Assembly: GCA_036925085.1 (NCBI GenBank)
Contig: JAUPFP010000040.1
Coordinates: 837,939 to 901,938, forward strand
Length of the DNA: 64,000 nucleotides
Direction: 5' to 3'
From: Brachycybe producta
Taxonomy: Eukaryota > Arthropoda > Diplopoda > Playtdesmida > Andrognathidae
How positions within the stretch are numbered: the first letter of the stretch is position 1; the number at the start of each line of letters is the position of its first letter. Positions 34,364-45,954 of the stretch are shown in pieces. The notes beneath the pieces were generated by a model. It had not been told where the DNA came from. It was given only the letters and a program-made list of their open reading frames with translations, and did not search any database. Both the position numbers and the translations under genes were made by a program.

Positions 34364-34961
34364 TATTATATATATAATTATTTCATTTATTTGTATCTTC
34401 GTAATGAATAATATAGGATTCTTATATTTGAAGGATTCGAGAACCTTTTAGGATTCCTCCCACCTCTAGTTAAGATCATTCGAAAGTGCATTTTGCAATC
34501 TGTATTTGAGTAACATTAACTTCGATTTTATTGTTGTGTTTCGATTTAGGCTACTGAATTGAAAATGGACAAGAAACAAATATCTCGAAATGCATTTTTG
34601 ACTATTTGAGCTATATGTTGTTGAAGGATATTATCAACTCCAAAGACTCCGGAATTTGACACCACCCCAGAAATGAATAAACTTTTAATTAAGTGAGAAA
34701 AAAATGTGTCAACTCTAATGGCGCTTATTTTGATTAATAAATTATTAAATCATAAATTTCGTTATTAGCTGAGAAAACAAAAACCGCAATTATTTTCCTA
34801 CCAAAAAAAAAAATACGTTTTCCGGTACACACATGTACTACATGTTTTTTTGTTTGTTTTTGGGACTACAAGGATTGGAATTTGTTTTATTTTGTTGAAA
34901 AATGACGTTTAATTTAAGGTGGGACCCTCCTCCTATAACCTTAAGACTATTTACTGTATTA

Positions 34962-35308
34962 CCTTCCTAGACTGGTAACTATCGAAATTTTGTGCTTGAC
35001 TTATATGCGGCGTCTTTTTCGAAACAGCGCCTCTAGCGGGAATATGATAAATTGAATTTCGAACTGATGTCACGTTTAGGACGAGTTCATTTTGTAGCTA
35101 TAGAGGATGCATTGTTACATCTTAGACTATTACCTACCGAAAGGTAATAATAGTCTAAAGAGAAAACAAAACAAAAGACTTCGGCTAAGATTTTACGTAC
35201 AAATAATACCGCCAGATGGAGCTGGCCTCGCTTCCGTCAGCACTTCCGCCTTAGAGCACTCATGCAACGCCTTAACAGAGAAAAACAGGAAGTTGCCAGT
35301 CTAGGAAG
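34962..35308. mobile_element. TIR element with internal hairpin
   Basis: Inverted ends CCTTCCTAGACTGGTAACT and AGTTGCCAGTCTAGGAAGG (18 of 19). An internal hairpin TAGACTATTACCT / AGGTAATAATAGTCTA is at about 35127-35156. No coding content. Confidence 0.65.
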
Positions 35309-35449
35309 GTGAATAGTCTAAGCTATAATGGCGGATCCTTGGACAAGTGATTCGAGGATCCGAAAACACGAGCAAATGTTTGGCTCTTACCGTTTGCTTC
35401 TACCCGGGGCTTACGATTTGGCCACTAAACATGTGACCAATGTGACAGC

Positions 35450-35656
35450 ACAGGCAATTAGAAATCCGTACAAACAGAAGTTGGCTCCGCCCTTTTTATG
35501 ACGACCGGCAACTTCTAATTGGTTGGTTATGTAGTCTGACGTACCATGCTCCGCCCCTTTTCAACGTCGAACCACACAACAAACCAATTAGAAGTTGCCA
35601 GTCGTCATAAAAAGGGCGGAGACAACTTCTGTTTATCCCGATTTTTAATTGCCTGT
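35450..35656. mobile_element. Palindromic MITE A5, perfect 9-bp duplication
   Basis: 207 bp. Target duplication TGTGACAGC at 35441-35449 and 35657-35665, exact. CRE core altered to TGACGTAC. Confidence 0.92.
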
Positions 35657-36170
35657 TGTGACAGCTGATCTAATCCTCTCTCTCTCTCATCTAAAAGAGC
35701 TAAAGGAATTCAATCAGAATAAAAATAGAAAAATAAATTGGTTCTAACTTTTCTAAGAGCAGATGGTTTCACGATTTTATGACTACATAGAATGGAAAGG
35801 ACACCACTTCCCCCCCCCCCCTTATTTCTCTCTCTCTCTCTCTCTTTCTAGAGCTCAACTACATCGACTCAAAATTGCCCCCCTTTTCGACTTTGAATTT
35901 CCGTCATTAACCACCACCGCTGCTGCTGCTGCTGTCATTGGCATTAATGTAAAAATAGAGCAATTGTTTGCCACCAATATTCTCTTAATGGTAATGTGAC
36001 TTTCTTCACCCATTACTGACGCTAAGAACTACGCAATAGATCTTAAATAAGTGACTGGCACTATACGAGAGACATCCGGAATTGTAAATGATTCCATATT
36101 CTTCTTATAAACAAAGTGCATCTCTCGGACTTCCCTTGAACCTCTCAAACGGCGGACGTGTGCGATAGCG

Positions 36171-36244
36171 ATAGGCAATTAGAAAACGGGATGAACAGAA
36201 GTTGGCTCCGCCCTTTTTATGACGACTGGCAACTTTTAATTGGT
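36171..36244. mobile_element. Half palindromic MITE A6
   Basis: Left arm only (TAGGCAATTAGAAAACGGG through TTTTAATTGGT). Confidence 0.7.
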
Positions 36245-36418
36245 CTCTAAGTGAAAAAGACGTCATTTTTGTCTGCATCAGCAGCTAGCAGAAGTTTTCG
36301 CAGAGTGATTAGAAACATTCCAGCTAATAATTTAGAAACTTGCGGATTATGATATACACGGCGTTCGTTGTGACGTCACAATATACCATATGACTAGTAC
36401 GTGCCGACTATTAACGTA

Positions 36419-36557
36419 CTAGTGGGGTAACCCGTCATAAATGACGGGAGCAGAATTCACAGGCAATTAATTGTGCCATGCGCTTGTTTTTTCTTTTTTT
36501 TTTTACTCATTTCATTTCAATTTCAATCACCCATCCCACTTTTTCCCCCGCCACGTT

Positions 36558-36589
<32 letters not shown>

Positions 36590-36797
36590 TCTCTCTCTCT
36601 CTCCCCTCCACACTTTCCAAACCTTTTCCCCTCTCCACTTTAATATCATGGGGTTCTTGGATAGGAAGGGTGCAGCATATAGTTGACCTTGAGAAAAAAA
36701 AAAGCTGTTCATTTCTTCATTTATTTAAATTTATATAAATTCCAATGTGCTTCAATGGTTGTACAGCGTTACTTCAGACAGACACACAGACCTGGCA
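36419..36797 (-). mobile_element. Non-autonomous Helitron H3
   Basis: Terminal CTAG at 36419-36422, hairpin CCCGTCAT / ATGACGGG, CT microsatellite body. On minus, a degraded helicase motif reads GQLYAAPFLSKNPMI (GQLYVALSR.KN in Helitron helicases). 5' end TGCCAGGTCTGTGTG. Confidence 0.8.
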
Positions 36798-36807
36798 TAA
36801 TAAATAA

Positions 36808-37091
36808 CTAGTGGGGTAACCCGTCATAAATGACGGGAGCAAAATTCACAGGCAATTGTGCGCATGCGCGTCGTTTTTTCCTTTTTTTACTCCTTTCATT
36901 TCAATTTCAGTCACCCCCTCCCACTTTTCTCTCTCTCTCTCCCCCCCCCCTTCTACACTTTCCAAAGGAAGAGTTCAACATATAGTTGACCTTGAGAAAA
37001 AAACGGTTCATTTATTCAAATTTATATAAATTCCGACGTGCTTCAATGGTTTTGTTACTCCACACACAAACACACACACACAGACCTGGGA
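36808..37091 (-). mobile_element. Non-autonomous Helitron H4, adjacent to H3
   Basis: 284 bp, same orientation as H3 and separated from it by 10 bp. CTAG 36808-36811, hairpin, and 5' end TCCCAGGTCTGTGTG. Flanked by A and T. Confidence 0.85.
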
Positions 37092-37430
37092 TATTCTATA
37101 TATAATATTTAGACAAAAACCAGGCCGTTACAATGGAAAACTTTATAACTTTTAGTCGATGTTGGTTAAAGCATGAAACCATCTTCTCATAAAAAAGCAG
37201 AAAGAAAGAAATCAGTTGCTTATCAATGATTCAACTTTTTTTTTCTCATAAAACCGTGCAACAAATTACAAAGGGAAGAAAAAGGATGAATTTTAGATAT
37301 TTTACCTCTTTTGCTCCCCCTTCTCCACTCCTAATATACAGCTCAAAGAAACAACCAAAAAAACAATTTGGTAATCGCAACAGAACGCACGCATATACAA
37401 ATGGGTGCATTTCAACACGTACTATACAGT

Positions 37431-37769
37431 ACCGGCAAGATACAGTTGTTCGACCCGCTCTTTTATGAGCGTCAGACCAAATATCAACCAAAAAAGGGCG
37501 GAGCATGTGACGTCAGACCCAATAACAAACCAAAAAAGGGCGGAGCATGTGACGTCAGACCCAATAACAAACCAATTAGAACTACATTTGTATATTCATT
37601 TTGTTTTTATATATGTGCTTGACAATGCTTAATGCTGCATGTGGACTTTTATGTCCCTCTGTCATAGGCCTATTTGGCTGCTAGCAGAGTAGGCCTGCTA
37701 ATTGTAATTATAACTAATTGATGACGCTCATAAAAAGGGGGCGGGGCTAACGACTGTATCTTGTTGGGC
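37431..37769. mobile_element. Palindromic MITE subfamily C with LINE 3' end inserted
   Basis: Ends CAAGATACAGTTGTT and inverse AACGACTGTATCTTG. A 49-bp unit (GGGCGGAGCATGTGACGTCA plus flanks) is duplicated in tandem at about 37490-37570. A non-LTR retrotransposon 3' end (37583-37714) interrupts it. Confidence 0.6.
37583..37714 (+). mobile_element. 5'-truncated non-LTR retrotransposon 3' end
   Basis: Almost identical to 47690-47812 (GTGCTTGACAATGCTTAATG ... CATAGGCCTATTTGGCTGCT), which follows a reverse-transcriptase relic there. It ends in a short AATTGTAATT-type repeat. Confidence 0.7.
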
Positions 37770-37817
37770 ACACTTGCCTCTATACAGTATACAATCCACC
37801 ATTACTAAGAATGTCCC

Positions 37818-38150
37818 TGTATCATTAGATGGCGCCACTAGCCCTCCTCCCAGAGAAATGTACACACTTCAACTCTTGACACGCCTTACTTTTGTTCACG
37901 TGACAAACTATTAATTACGTCATCGCTATTTCTCTACACGTGCTCTCTTCTGCACTTATATTATGTTCTGAGTTAAGTTTGTCCACGTGCTGATAATTAC
38001 GGTTGTTTTGGACGCTTTTAGAACTAAAAGAGGCTGCATTCTATTTCACCTAATTGACGAGTGGAGTTTGTGAGGTATAGAGGTTGCAGGCGCCATCTAC
38101 CCTACATTTACACAAGTATTTTTTTTTCTATGAAGCTCTCTTCTTAAGCT
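37818..38150 (+). repeat. Dispersed repeat K, copy 3
   Basis: The most complete K copy: ATTAGATGGCGCCACTAG at the left, AGGTTGCAGGCGCCATCTAC at the right. Two CACGTG E-boxes inside. From 38150 to 39030 no gene is seen. Confidence 0.7.
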
Positions 38151-39033
38151 GCCTTAACACGATGTTCCACCTAACACGACAAACAAATGTAGGAGTTATC
38201 AAATGCATCCAACAGTTCACGAGAAGGGGTGTTTGGGGGGGGGGTGAAGGAGGTCTCGAGTCCTTCTTTAATGTGAGGTGAGATATGATGCATTTGCGCG
38301 TGAGCGGACATATTAATATGCCGCCGGAAGCGATGACCAACGTCACCATAGAAACAACAAAAAATGTACACACCTCTGACCACCCACCACACACACACAT
38401 TGAAGATTTCAACCAACAAAAACTACTTGAACAAAACGCAAAAAAGCAACCACAATCAAACGCCGGATACAGACGATCCATTCTGGCTTGTCAATCCTGT
38501 TTCTTGTCTCTCAAAATCGCCAAAGCCACCCAGACAAATTGTCTTATTTTTTTTTTTTTCATTAGCATTTTGTACAGGCAATTAATTCAGGCTTGTCAAT
38601 CTTGGATTGTCTCTTAAAATCGTCACAAACATGGTTTTTCCATTGACATTTCATAAAAAAAAAACTATTTTCGCCATTTTTTATGCCAAATTATTTTGAA
38701 AGATATCATCATGAAAATACTTTTAACATTATCATCAACTATTCTAGTTTCTAAAACACTTCGAATTTTTTCGTAATGTTCCTTCTGTAAAAACGTTTGC
38801 TTTGAAAAACAAATTTTCAAAATGACAGACACCTCCCCATAAAAAAAATAATAGCCACTACAGTGGCGCCATCTGGGGGACAAAATAAGTATCAATCAAG
38901 CCACCTTAAAACACAACTGATCATTTATTTTTATATTGAAGATGTTTTAAAATAGATCTTATATGTACTTTGTGATTTCAATACTTTCACATTAAATGTT
39001 AACCATAAATTGATAAAAATTACTCCATAAAGC

Positions 39034-39344
39034 CTTGTTTCCTATTGGGGTGAAAAAATCTTAACGTTTTTTAGAATTTCAACGGGTGAAAAAACGGAAG
39101 ACACGTGCCTCCGCCCACAGGCAATTAGAAATCGAGACAAACAGAAGTTGGCTCCGCCCTTTTTATGACGAACATAACTTCTAATTGGTTGATTATGTAG
39201 TCTGACGTCACATGCTCCGCCCTTTACAAGGTCAAACTACACAACAAACCAATTAAAAGGTGGGGAGGGCGGCCCACGTTTACTTAATTTTTCACCAGTT
39301 GAAATTCTCAAAAAAGTTCAAATTTTCACCCCAATGGAAACAAG
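39034..39344. mobile_element. G-type MITE, copy 3, with truncated MITE A8
   Basis: Outer ends CTTGTTTCC and GGAAACAAG. Palindromic MITE A8 (39117-39259) is inserted and has lost its right end. Confidence 0.7.
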
Positions 39345-39584
39345 TTTGTACTTTTTTGTTTAGAATTACAATCTGGTTGCTATTTATTTTTCCATATAAC
39401 CTGTATATTGTGGATCAAATAAACAAAATTAGAAACTGAACAATTGAAAAAAAAAAAGTAAACAGCCATTTTTATCTTCCTCTCTCCATAATATTAATTA
39501 TGTAAGCAACGAAAAGGCTTATCAGGTCCGGATTCATATATCATAGCAACACTTTTTAATCAAACTCAACTGAAATATTACATC

Positions 39585-39602
39585 TCTCTCTCTCTCTCTC
39601 TT

Positions 39603-39639
<37 letters not shown>

Positions 39640-39683
39640 CTCTCTCTCTCTCTCTCTTGCTCTCTCTCTCTCTCTCTCTCTCC
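39585..39683. repeat. CT microsatellite
   Basis: (CT)n with TTGCT interruptions, about 100 bp. Confidence 0.9.
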
Positions 39684-39772
39684 ATCTATTTTCTACACTT
39701 TGTGAATGTGAATTTCTCTTCCACAAAGAAACAGAAAACACAATTCAGTGCCTGAGAGATAAACTGTGTTAA

Positions 39773-40732
39773 GATTTTACATCGAAAAATCTCCACAAAG
39801 AGCGCTAGTATCGTTTTTCTATTGAACCCATAGAACCTATAATTAATTTTTAAAATCCACATTGTTTATTTTTACTCGCTTTTATTTAACTTCATTAATT
39901 TGTTTGTTTGTCGACCACCTTCTGAAATATTTGAAAATATATTTTGAACCCATGACCAACATTATTACCTTTGGTTGTGAGTCCGAGACACTAACCACTA
40001 CACCAACAACACAAGACACGGTTACATCTTGTTTTACTTCTTAGTTTACTTTTTTTGTTCATATTTAAATTTGTCCAATTTTAATTTTTCAAAGTGCAAT
40101 GTGCACTTTAAATATATGTTCATCTAGTTATAGAATGACAAAAAAATGGTAAGTGCGGTTCTATTTTTTTAAAAAAAAATTTCAAAATCACGAATTTCCA
40201 ATTCTTATGTTAAACTCCATTGAGTACACGACCAAATAAGAAAAAAAAACATCCATTAAAATGTTGGTAAAAAATACCTAAAAATAATTTCAAAAAACCA
40301 CAAGTAAACCACAGTGACGCCAACACATTGGCTCACGTGCTGATTTTTTTTTTCTGGTTTTTTAAAATTATTTTTACGTATTTTTATCAACATGGATGTT
40401 TTTTTCTTATTTGGGCGTATACTCACTCAATGGAGTTTAACATAAGAGTTAGCAATTCGCGATTTTGAAATATTTTTTTTAAATACAACCGCACTTACCA
40501 ATTTTTTGTTATTCTATCACTCGATCAGCATATATTTAAGGTGCATATTGCACTTTGAACCATCAAAATTGGACAACTTTAAATATGAAAAATAAAACAT
40601 ATTGCCGCCGCGACTGTGTTTATTTTAAAAATTAACGTTTTTTATTTAACATCGGGTCTATGGGGCCCAATAGAAAAACGATGCTAGCACTCCTTGTGGA
40701 GATTTTTCAAAGTTATTTTGCGACGAAGCCTC
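39773..40732. mobile_element. TTAA-type foldback T, copy 3, with SINE insertion
   Basis: Same arms as the other T copies. A tRNA-derived SINE (39900-40045, minus) is inserted in the left arm between GTTTATTTTT and GTTTACTTTTTTT, which look like an imperfect target duplication. Confidence 0.7.
39900..40045 (-). mobile_element. tRNA-derived SINE, copy 5
   Basis: On minus: TGTAGTGGTTAGTGTCTCGG head, B-box-like GGTCATGGGTTCAAAATA, then ATTTTCAAATATTTCAGAAG. Nested in T copy 3. Confidence 0.75.
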
Positions 40733-40819
40733 TTATGTACCAAAACCTAAACTTTACAGCATAGCTCACTCGCCGCGCGCTCACCTCTGACCTCCTCCCC
40801 CCAACATGACCTCTCTCAC

Positions 40820-40897
40820 CTGCAAAAAGTGTCGATAACACGCGAGTTGAACACCTTCCAAACCGTAACACCTCAAATCAATCCCATTCACGGCCAT
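40820..40897 (-). CDS. Candidate alternative first coding exon
   Basis: On the minus strand an ATG in good context (A at -3, G at +4) opens a 26-codon frame (MAVNGIDLRCYGLEGVQLAC then six codons) ending exactly at CAG|GTGAGAG, a near-perfect splice donor. An in-frame stop lies two codons upstream. The junction is phase 0 and ends in glutamine, as needed to join the EFATLTKEL exon at 19611. The peptide itself is not conserved to my knowledge. It lies in non-repeat DNA just downstream of promoter-like motifs (41118-41150). It could be a short N-terminal isoform, a 5' leader, or chance. Confidence 0.35.
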
Positions 40898-41117
40898 ACT
40901 CTAAGTTTAAAGGTTAATTTTTCTGTCATCACGATATCCTTTTTTTTTTTAAAAAAAACCCGTAAAACTCAAAATTGACCAAAACAATCCAAGATTAGAA
41001 AAAAACAAAACAACAACGAGAAACCCACGAAAAACCGTCAATTCGCCTTCACATCTAAACAGAAAATGAACGATAAATTCCTTCCACCAACAGTCCAAAG
41101 AAAGCGCGGCATCTAAA

Positions 41118-41150
41118 TGACGTCACACGGTGAAAAATCTTCCCGCCAAT
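41118..41150 (-). promoter_or_regulatory. Candidate promoter cluster: CRE, E2F-like site, CCAAT box
   Basis: Within 33 bp there is a full palindromic CRE (TGACGTCA, 41118-41125), an E2F-like TTCCCGCC (41140-41147) and an overlapping CCAAT (41146-41150). The surrounding 40.74-41.16 kb is not one of the window's repeats and is CpG-containing (for example CGCCGCGCGCTCACC near 40775). The minus-strand order CCAAT, E2F, CRE, then a potential 5' exon about 220 bp downstream fits a promoter reading into liprin-alpha. This is inference from motifs only. Confidence 0.35.
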
Positions 41151-41159
41151 CAGAAGCTG

Positions 41160-41820
41160 AGTTTCAAACCGATGTGTTCATATAATAAATGAAGCAACGA
41201 CCAATTAGAAACAGACTAAACGATATTTGCATATCTTATTTATCCTAAAATTCCTTTTGATACGAATTCTTAACGGAATGTAATTTAAAATGCAAACGCC
41301 GAGTGAAATGCATTATGTAAAATACAAAAAGAGACAACAAGAAAAAAAAAAACCACCTCCTCCATTTCTCTCAATAACTAATTCAAGAAGAAAAAGGTCA
41401 TAAAAACCATCCCAAACCTCATTTGGATCATTGAAGAAGACAAACACATTTGAAGCTCGAAAAAACCACAAACCATCAGAAGATTACAAAAAATAATGGC
41501 GAAATTTCGGCGAAATTATCAAGAGGAAAATATTTTTAAGTCTCAATTTAAATGTCTAAGTTCAGAAATTAAACTTTTAAGAGTTTCCAAAATAAAGAGA
41601 AATTGACTGCATATAGTTGCAAAGTGCCCCCCCCCCCAAATTAGCCATGGTCAATTTTGCGGTTCAAAAAATTGCTCAAATCGCTCCAGCAACCAACACC
41701 GACTGTTAATTCAAAAACGTCGTAAACATTCCTCCTTACCTGAAAAACTTATTAAAGAGACCATTAGTCCCCAGGAATTTTTTTTTGTTGAAATATTGTG
41801 AAGACTTAAAGCTGAGTTTA
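41160..41820. other. Non-repeat intronic DNA
   Basis: No gene, foldback or family repeat recognised; a C-run at 41630. It adjoins the candidate promoter at 41118-41150. Confidence 0.5.
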
Positions 41821-41822
41821 CA

Positions 41823-42029
41823 ACAGGCAGTTTAGAAATCGGGGAGAACTTCAGTTGGCTCCGCCCTTTTTATGAGGACCGGCAACTTCTAATTGGTTGG
41901 TTATGTACTCTGACGTCACATGCTCCGCCCTTTTCAACGTCGAACCACACAACAAACCAATTAGAATTTGCAGTCGTCATGAAACGGAGTTTGACCGATT
42001 GAAGTTTTGACCGATTTTTAACTGCCTGT
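41823..42029. mobile_element. Palindromic MITE A9
   Basis: Target duplication GAGTTTACA / GGGTTTACA (8 of 9), central TGACGTCA, right arm partly decayed (GAAACGGAG for the GGGCGGAG motif). Confidence 0.88.
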
Positions 42030-42198
42030 GGGTTTACACGAGTGAGTTTTATGGAGCGCCGTTCATGACAAAAATAGTACGAATTAGTGATATCCCTATC
42101 CCTGATTCGATCTATGATATCTCTTTAATAGGCTTTACACGAGTCAAGTTGAGTTGATCATCTCGTTTGAATTCATTTGACAGGAATGCATTTTACAC

Positions 42199-42404
42199 AT
42201 AGGCAATTAGAAATCGGGATAAACAGAAATTGGCTCCACCCTTTTTATGACGAACACCACTTTTAATTGGTTGGTTATCTAGTCTGTCATAACATGCTCC
42301 GCCCTTTTCAACGTCGAACCACACAACAAACAAATTAGAAGTTGCCGGTTGTCATGAAAAGGGCGGAGCCAAACTTCTGTTCGTCCCGATTTCTAATTGC
42401 CTGT
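42199..42404. mobile_element. Palindromic MITE A10
   Basis: Ends ATAGGCAATTAGAAATCGGG and GATTTCTAATTGCCTGT; GGCTCCACCC and GGGCGGAGCC arms. Target duplication not clear. Confidence 0.82.
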
Positions 42405-42524
42405 CTTCAGACTTCACAATACAAATGAACACGTGCTGTCGTTTTCAATAACATAAGACTCTATACATGCAGGCAAACGAAGACGCCTGAGTGGTGTCTG
42501 AATGTCACGTGAGCACATTTCTTC

Positions 42525-42714
42525 ACAGGCAATTAGAAAAAGGGATGAACAAAAGTTGGCTCCGCCCTTTTTGTGACGAACGGCAACTTCTAATTGGTTT
42601 GTTGAAAAGGGCGGAGCATGTGACGTCAGACTACATAACCAACCAATTAAAAGTTGCGTTCGTGATAAAAAGGGCGGAGCCAACTTTTGTTCATCCCTAT
42701 TTCTAATTGCCTGT
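42525..42714. mobile_element. Palindromic MITE A11
   Basis: Target duplication CATTTCTTC / CATTTCTCC (8 of 9). TGACGTCA present. Centre is in the inverse orientation relative to A9. Confidence 0.88.
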
Positions 42715-43574
42715 CATTTCTCCTCTGGTTCTTTCATTTCCCCTTCCCCATGCCCGCAACACACACACACAGGCGCGTTGCTGAGCGTAAGTTCTTCTCG
42801 GATCCTCTTCAGACTTCTGACATGGAAGTTCCGTTCCGCAAACCAGTTTTGCAAGTTGCGACATAGTGAACGTTGCACCATTTGATTTCCTACGATGCAT
42901 ACAATGGAAAGTACTTTTAGGATGCGCGGATCTGCGCAGCATAGGTGGGCGACTAGCTTTTACCCAACGAAAACTAAAAATAGTCATTAAAAAAAAAACT
43001 TAAAAATGAAGTGACTTTCTGAGTGAAATTTCTTAAAACGAAAGTCTCCCATTCAATTTAGTGGCAAATGTTGTCACCTTACATTTCCACAACTCCTTAA
43101 TCAAATACATGTATTCCCTAATCATATTCAACTCAATACAACCTTCCAATCAGTTCGAGAGCCACGTTTGTCAGGTGAGATGGATTCAAATATCAACATC
43201 CAATCTGAAACCAAATTTCAGCATCCGTGCCGCCATCTAGCGGACACATATGCACAACCGCAAAATGAAGCCTCTTTTTTTTCTTCTTCAGACTATAGTT
43301 CAAAGCCGCAACTGCTTTTCTGCAGTGCTACTTAATCTCATTTCTTGTTCAGAGTCAACAAGATTCAAGCATCGATCAGAAAAGTAGCCCTAATCTAAAC
43401 AAAAGAGCTAGTAGGAAGCGGGCCACCAAGTTGGACACCTCTCATGTTCATGTAAAGATACCCACGTGCAACACCACGTTTTCATGTATAACGAATGCGC
43501 TCGCATAAAAAAAAATGGCCATTTGATTAATGCAATTTAACCAATGAAAATCAAGATCTTGTTTACTGTCAGTA

Positions 43575-43612
43575 GGCAATCACTGCTAGCAACCGTGTCA
43601 GCAGTGATTGCC
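43575..43612. repeat. Dispersed hairpin repeat, copy 2
   Basis: Same hairpin and flanking sequence as 10027-10064, with the loop GCAACCGTGTCA diverged. The surrounding 42990-44160 shows no gene; parts are degenerate GAACATGTTC-type repeats. Confidence 0.75.
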
Positions 43613-44176
43613 AACTATTAGGATGATTTTACAGAATTACAGGAGAGGTGGGACAGTTTTGCCAAACATTTCTTCTCTGTAATAGTTCTGTTCAACCCCT
43701 ATTCACCAGTTGTCGGGGGTTTTGCCTCAATACGATCTTCCTTTGATGCGACGAGCAAATACTCCTCGACTCCTCAAGGCTTTATAGTGTGGTTCCACGA
43801 GGAGCAGCTGTCCAGGGCCAGCATGTTCTACCAGCTGCCATTTTTTTTTAGCTCGTCACATCAAAGTATCTTTGTGTTCGGTTCAGGAGTAGTTTGGACG
43901 TCACGGCAAACATTTTCTCAGAACAACCGGTCATTGGCGGTTCTGGCACGAGCCGATTTACACGTTACGAACATGCTTTGTTCACGTTTTAACAACTAAT
44001 GAACATGTTCTTTGCAAATGTTTGTAAACCAGTGTTCGGTTCGTTGTTCTGTTCTAGTCGGGACCAAGCTATAGATTTTTTTTAACAGTTTTTGAACTAA
44101 TAAATCCTGAAATAAGACTGGATTCAATTTCGAAGTAAATCAGTAGGCCTATTTTGCCCAAATATTAAAAACTAAA

Positions 44177-44381
44177 CAGGCAGTTAGAAATCGGGGAGAA
44201 CTTCAGTTGGCTCCGCTCTTGTTATGACGACTGGCAACTTCTAATTGGCTGGTTATGTAGTCTGACGTCACATGTTCCGCCCTTTTCAACGTCAGATTAC
44301 ATAACCAGCCAATTAGAAGTTGCCAGTCGTCATAACAAGGGCGGAGCCAACTGAAGTTCTAACCTATTTCTAACTGCCTGT
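44177..44381. mobile_element. Palindromic MITE A12
   Basis: ACAGGCAGTTAGAAATCGGG and inverse; arms nearly perfect over the whole length; TGACGTCA. Flanks share AAAACTAA. Confidence 0.88.
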
Positions 44382-44419
44382 AAAACTAACGCCAACTAGA
44401 CGTCTATATGTAATGTGTG

Positions 44420-44624
44420 ACAGGCATTTAGAAATCGGGAAGAACTTCAGTTGGCTCCGCCCTTGTTATGACGAACGCAACTCCTAATTGGATGGTTATG
44501 TAGTCGGACGTTACATGCTCCGCCCTTTTCAACGTCGAACCACACAACAAACCAATTAGAAGTTGCCGGTCGTCGTAAAAAGGGCAGAGCCAACTGAAGT
44601 TCTTCCCGATTTCTAAATGCCTGT
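44420..44624. mobile_element. Palindromic MITE A13
   Basis: ACAGGCATTTAGAAATCGGG and inverse; only 38 bp from A12. Flanks share TGTGTGA. CRE core altered (GACGTTAC). Confidence 0.85.
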
Positions 44625-45747
44625 TGTGTGATACTCTCCTCTCTTCACCCACACCCCCCCCCCACCCACCCAATAATCACACAAGAGACAGGATATTGAT
44701 CAAGATGACTGCCTTTATTGGCTTTTTTTTTCTTCTTCTCTTTCTTTTATAAGAGTACTTTTTTTTTCGTCTTAAAAGATTACACACACTCACACAGACT
44801 AAAGTGATTGCAAAAGACGTTTTTCTTAACCTGTCCCACCTCCTCCTCCTCCTCTTCCTCCCCCTCCTCATGATCATTCACACAAATTGCACTCATACAG
44901 ATCAATAACAAAGTCATGAGGCGGCGTTAGATGGCGCCACAAACAACGCTAGAGTAGCAGTAAGACCCATATAGCCTCCTTAAATTATAATTAAGAGCTC
45001 GGATTTTGATGCAATATTAAAGAAAATGTTTCTCAATCTGTGGCCCAAGTGCCAGTTGTGCTTGCCCATCATTCATCATTATTAACTGCAATTACGCTTC
45101 TTTTTTTTTTCTTATTAAAAACACTGGTTAGAAGCTAGCACTTTTAGATGACAACATATAGTAATCAAACATCTAGCCTCTAAACAGTATTTTTATGAAT
45201 GAAAAAAAACCCATAATTTTTGGTTATCTAAACGGGAATGTTAACTTCACAATTGGCCCAGTTGGGTCATAGATTGCGAAAAAATTTAGCTCAATACTGC
45301 ATAATAATCCGTGCCCTAATTAGAATACAAGGAAGGCTATGGACATGATACTTCATATTAACAGAGTCAATATATAATTCCGGGGTGGCCAATCTTTTTT
45401 TATTATCGCCAACTCGTGCCAAGCCATTTGGCCACACATTTGAGAAACACTTTTGGAACTGCGACCCTCCTTTTTTTTCTTTTTCAATGCGATATTTGAC
45501 CGCGCCCTCTATTGTGCAACAAGGCAACCTAACTTTTTTGTTGTTGTTTACGCAAGAAAGTCGTATTGTCACTGATAAATATCATGAAACCGCCATTTTT
45601 GGTTCCATCAGCATATAAGAATTAGAATTTAGAATTTATTAATTTACCGTAATTTTTAATTTTTTTTTTTTTTTTGGCATTTGGCCATTGGCCACCATTT
45701 TTCATGAACTGGCCACTTGTGGGCAATGGTGTTGAACACCCCTAATA

Positions 45748-45954
45748 ACAGGAAATTAGAAATCGGGACATACAGAAGTTGGCTCCGCCCCTTTTTATGA
45801 CGACCGGGAACATCTAATTGGTTTGTTGTTTGATTCGACGTTGAAAAGGGCGGAGCCTGTGACGTCAGACTACATAACCAACCATTTAAAAGTTGCTGGT
45901 CGTCATAAAAAGGGCGGAGCCAACTTCTGTTTGTCCCGATTTCTAATTGCCTGT
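45748..45954. mobile_element. Palindromic MITE A14, perfect 9-bp duplication
   Basis: Target duplication CCCCTAATA at 45739-45747 and 45955-45963, exact. TGACGTCA present. It sits beside a possible hAT-like fragment (45380-45740, GGGGTGGCCAA ... AACACCCC). Confidence 0.92.

Noticed and set aside
42703..42987. 94-codon minus ORF as a gene
   Set aside because: No recognised motif, overlaps the MITE A11 end and a CA microsatellite; composition near random.
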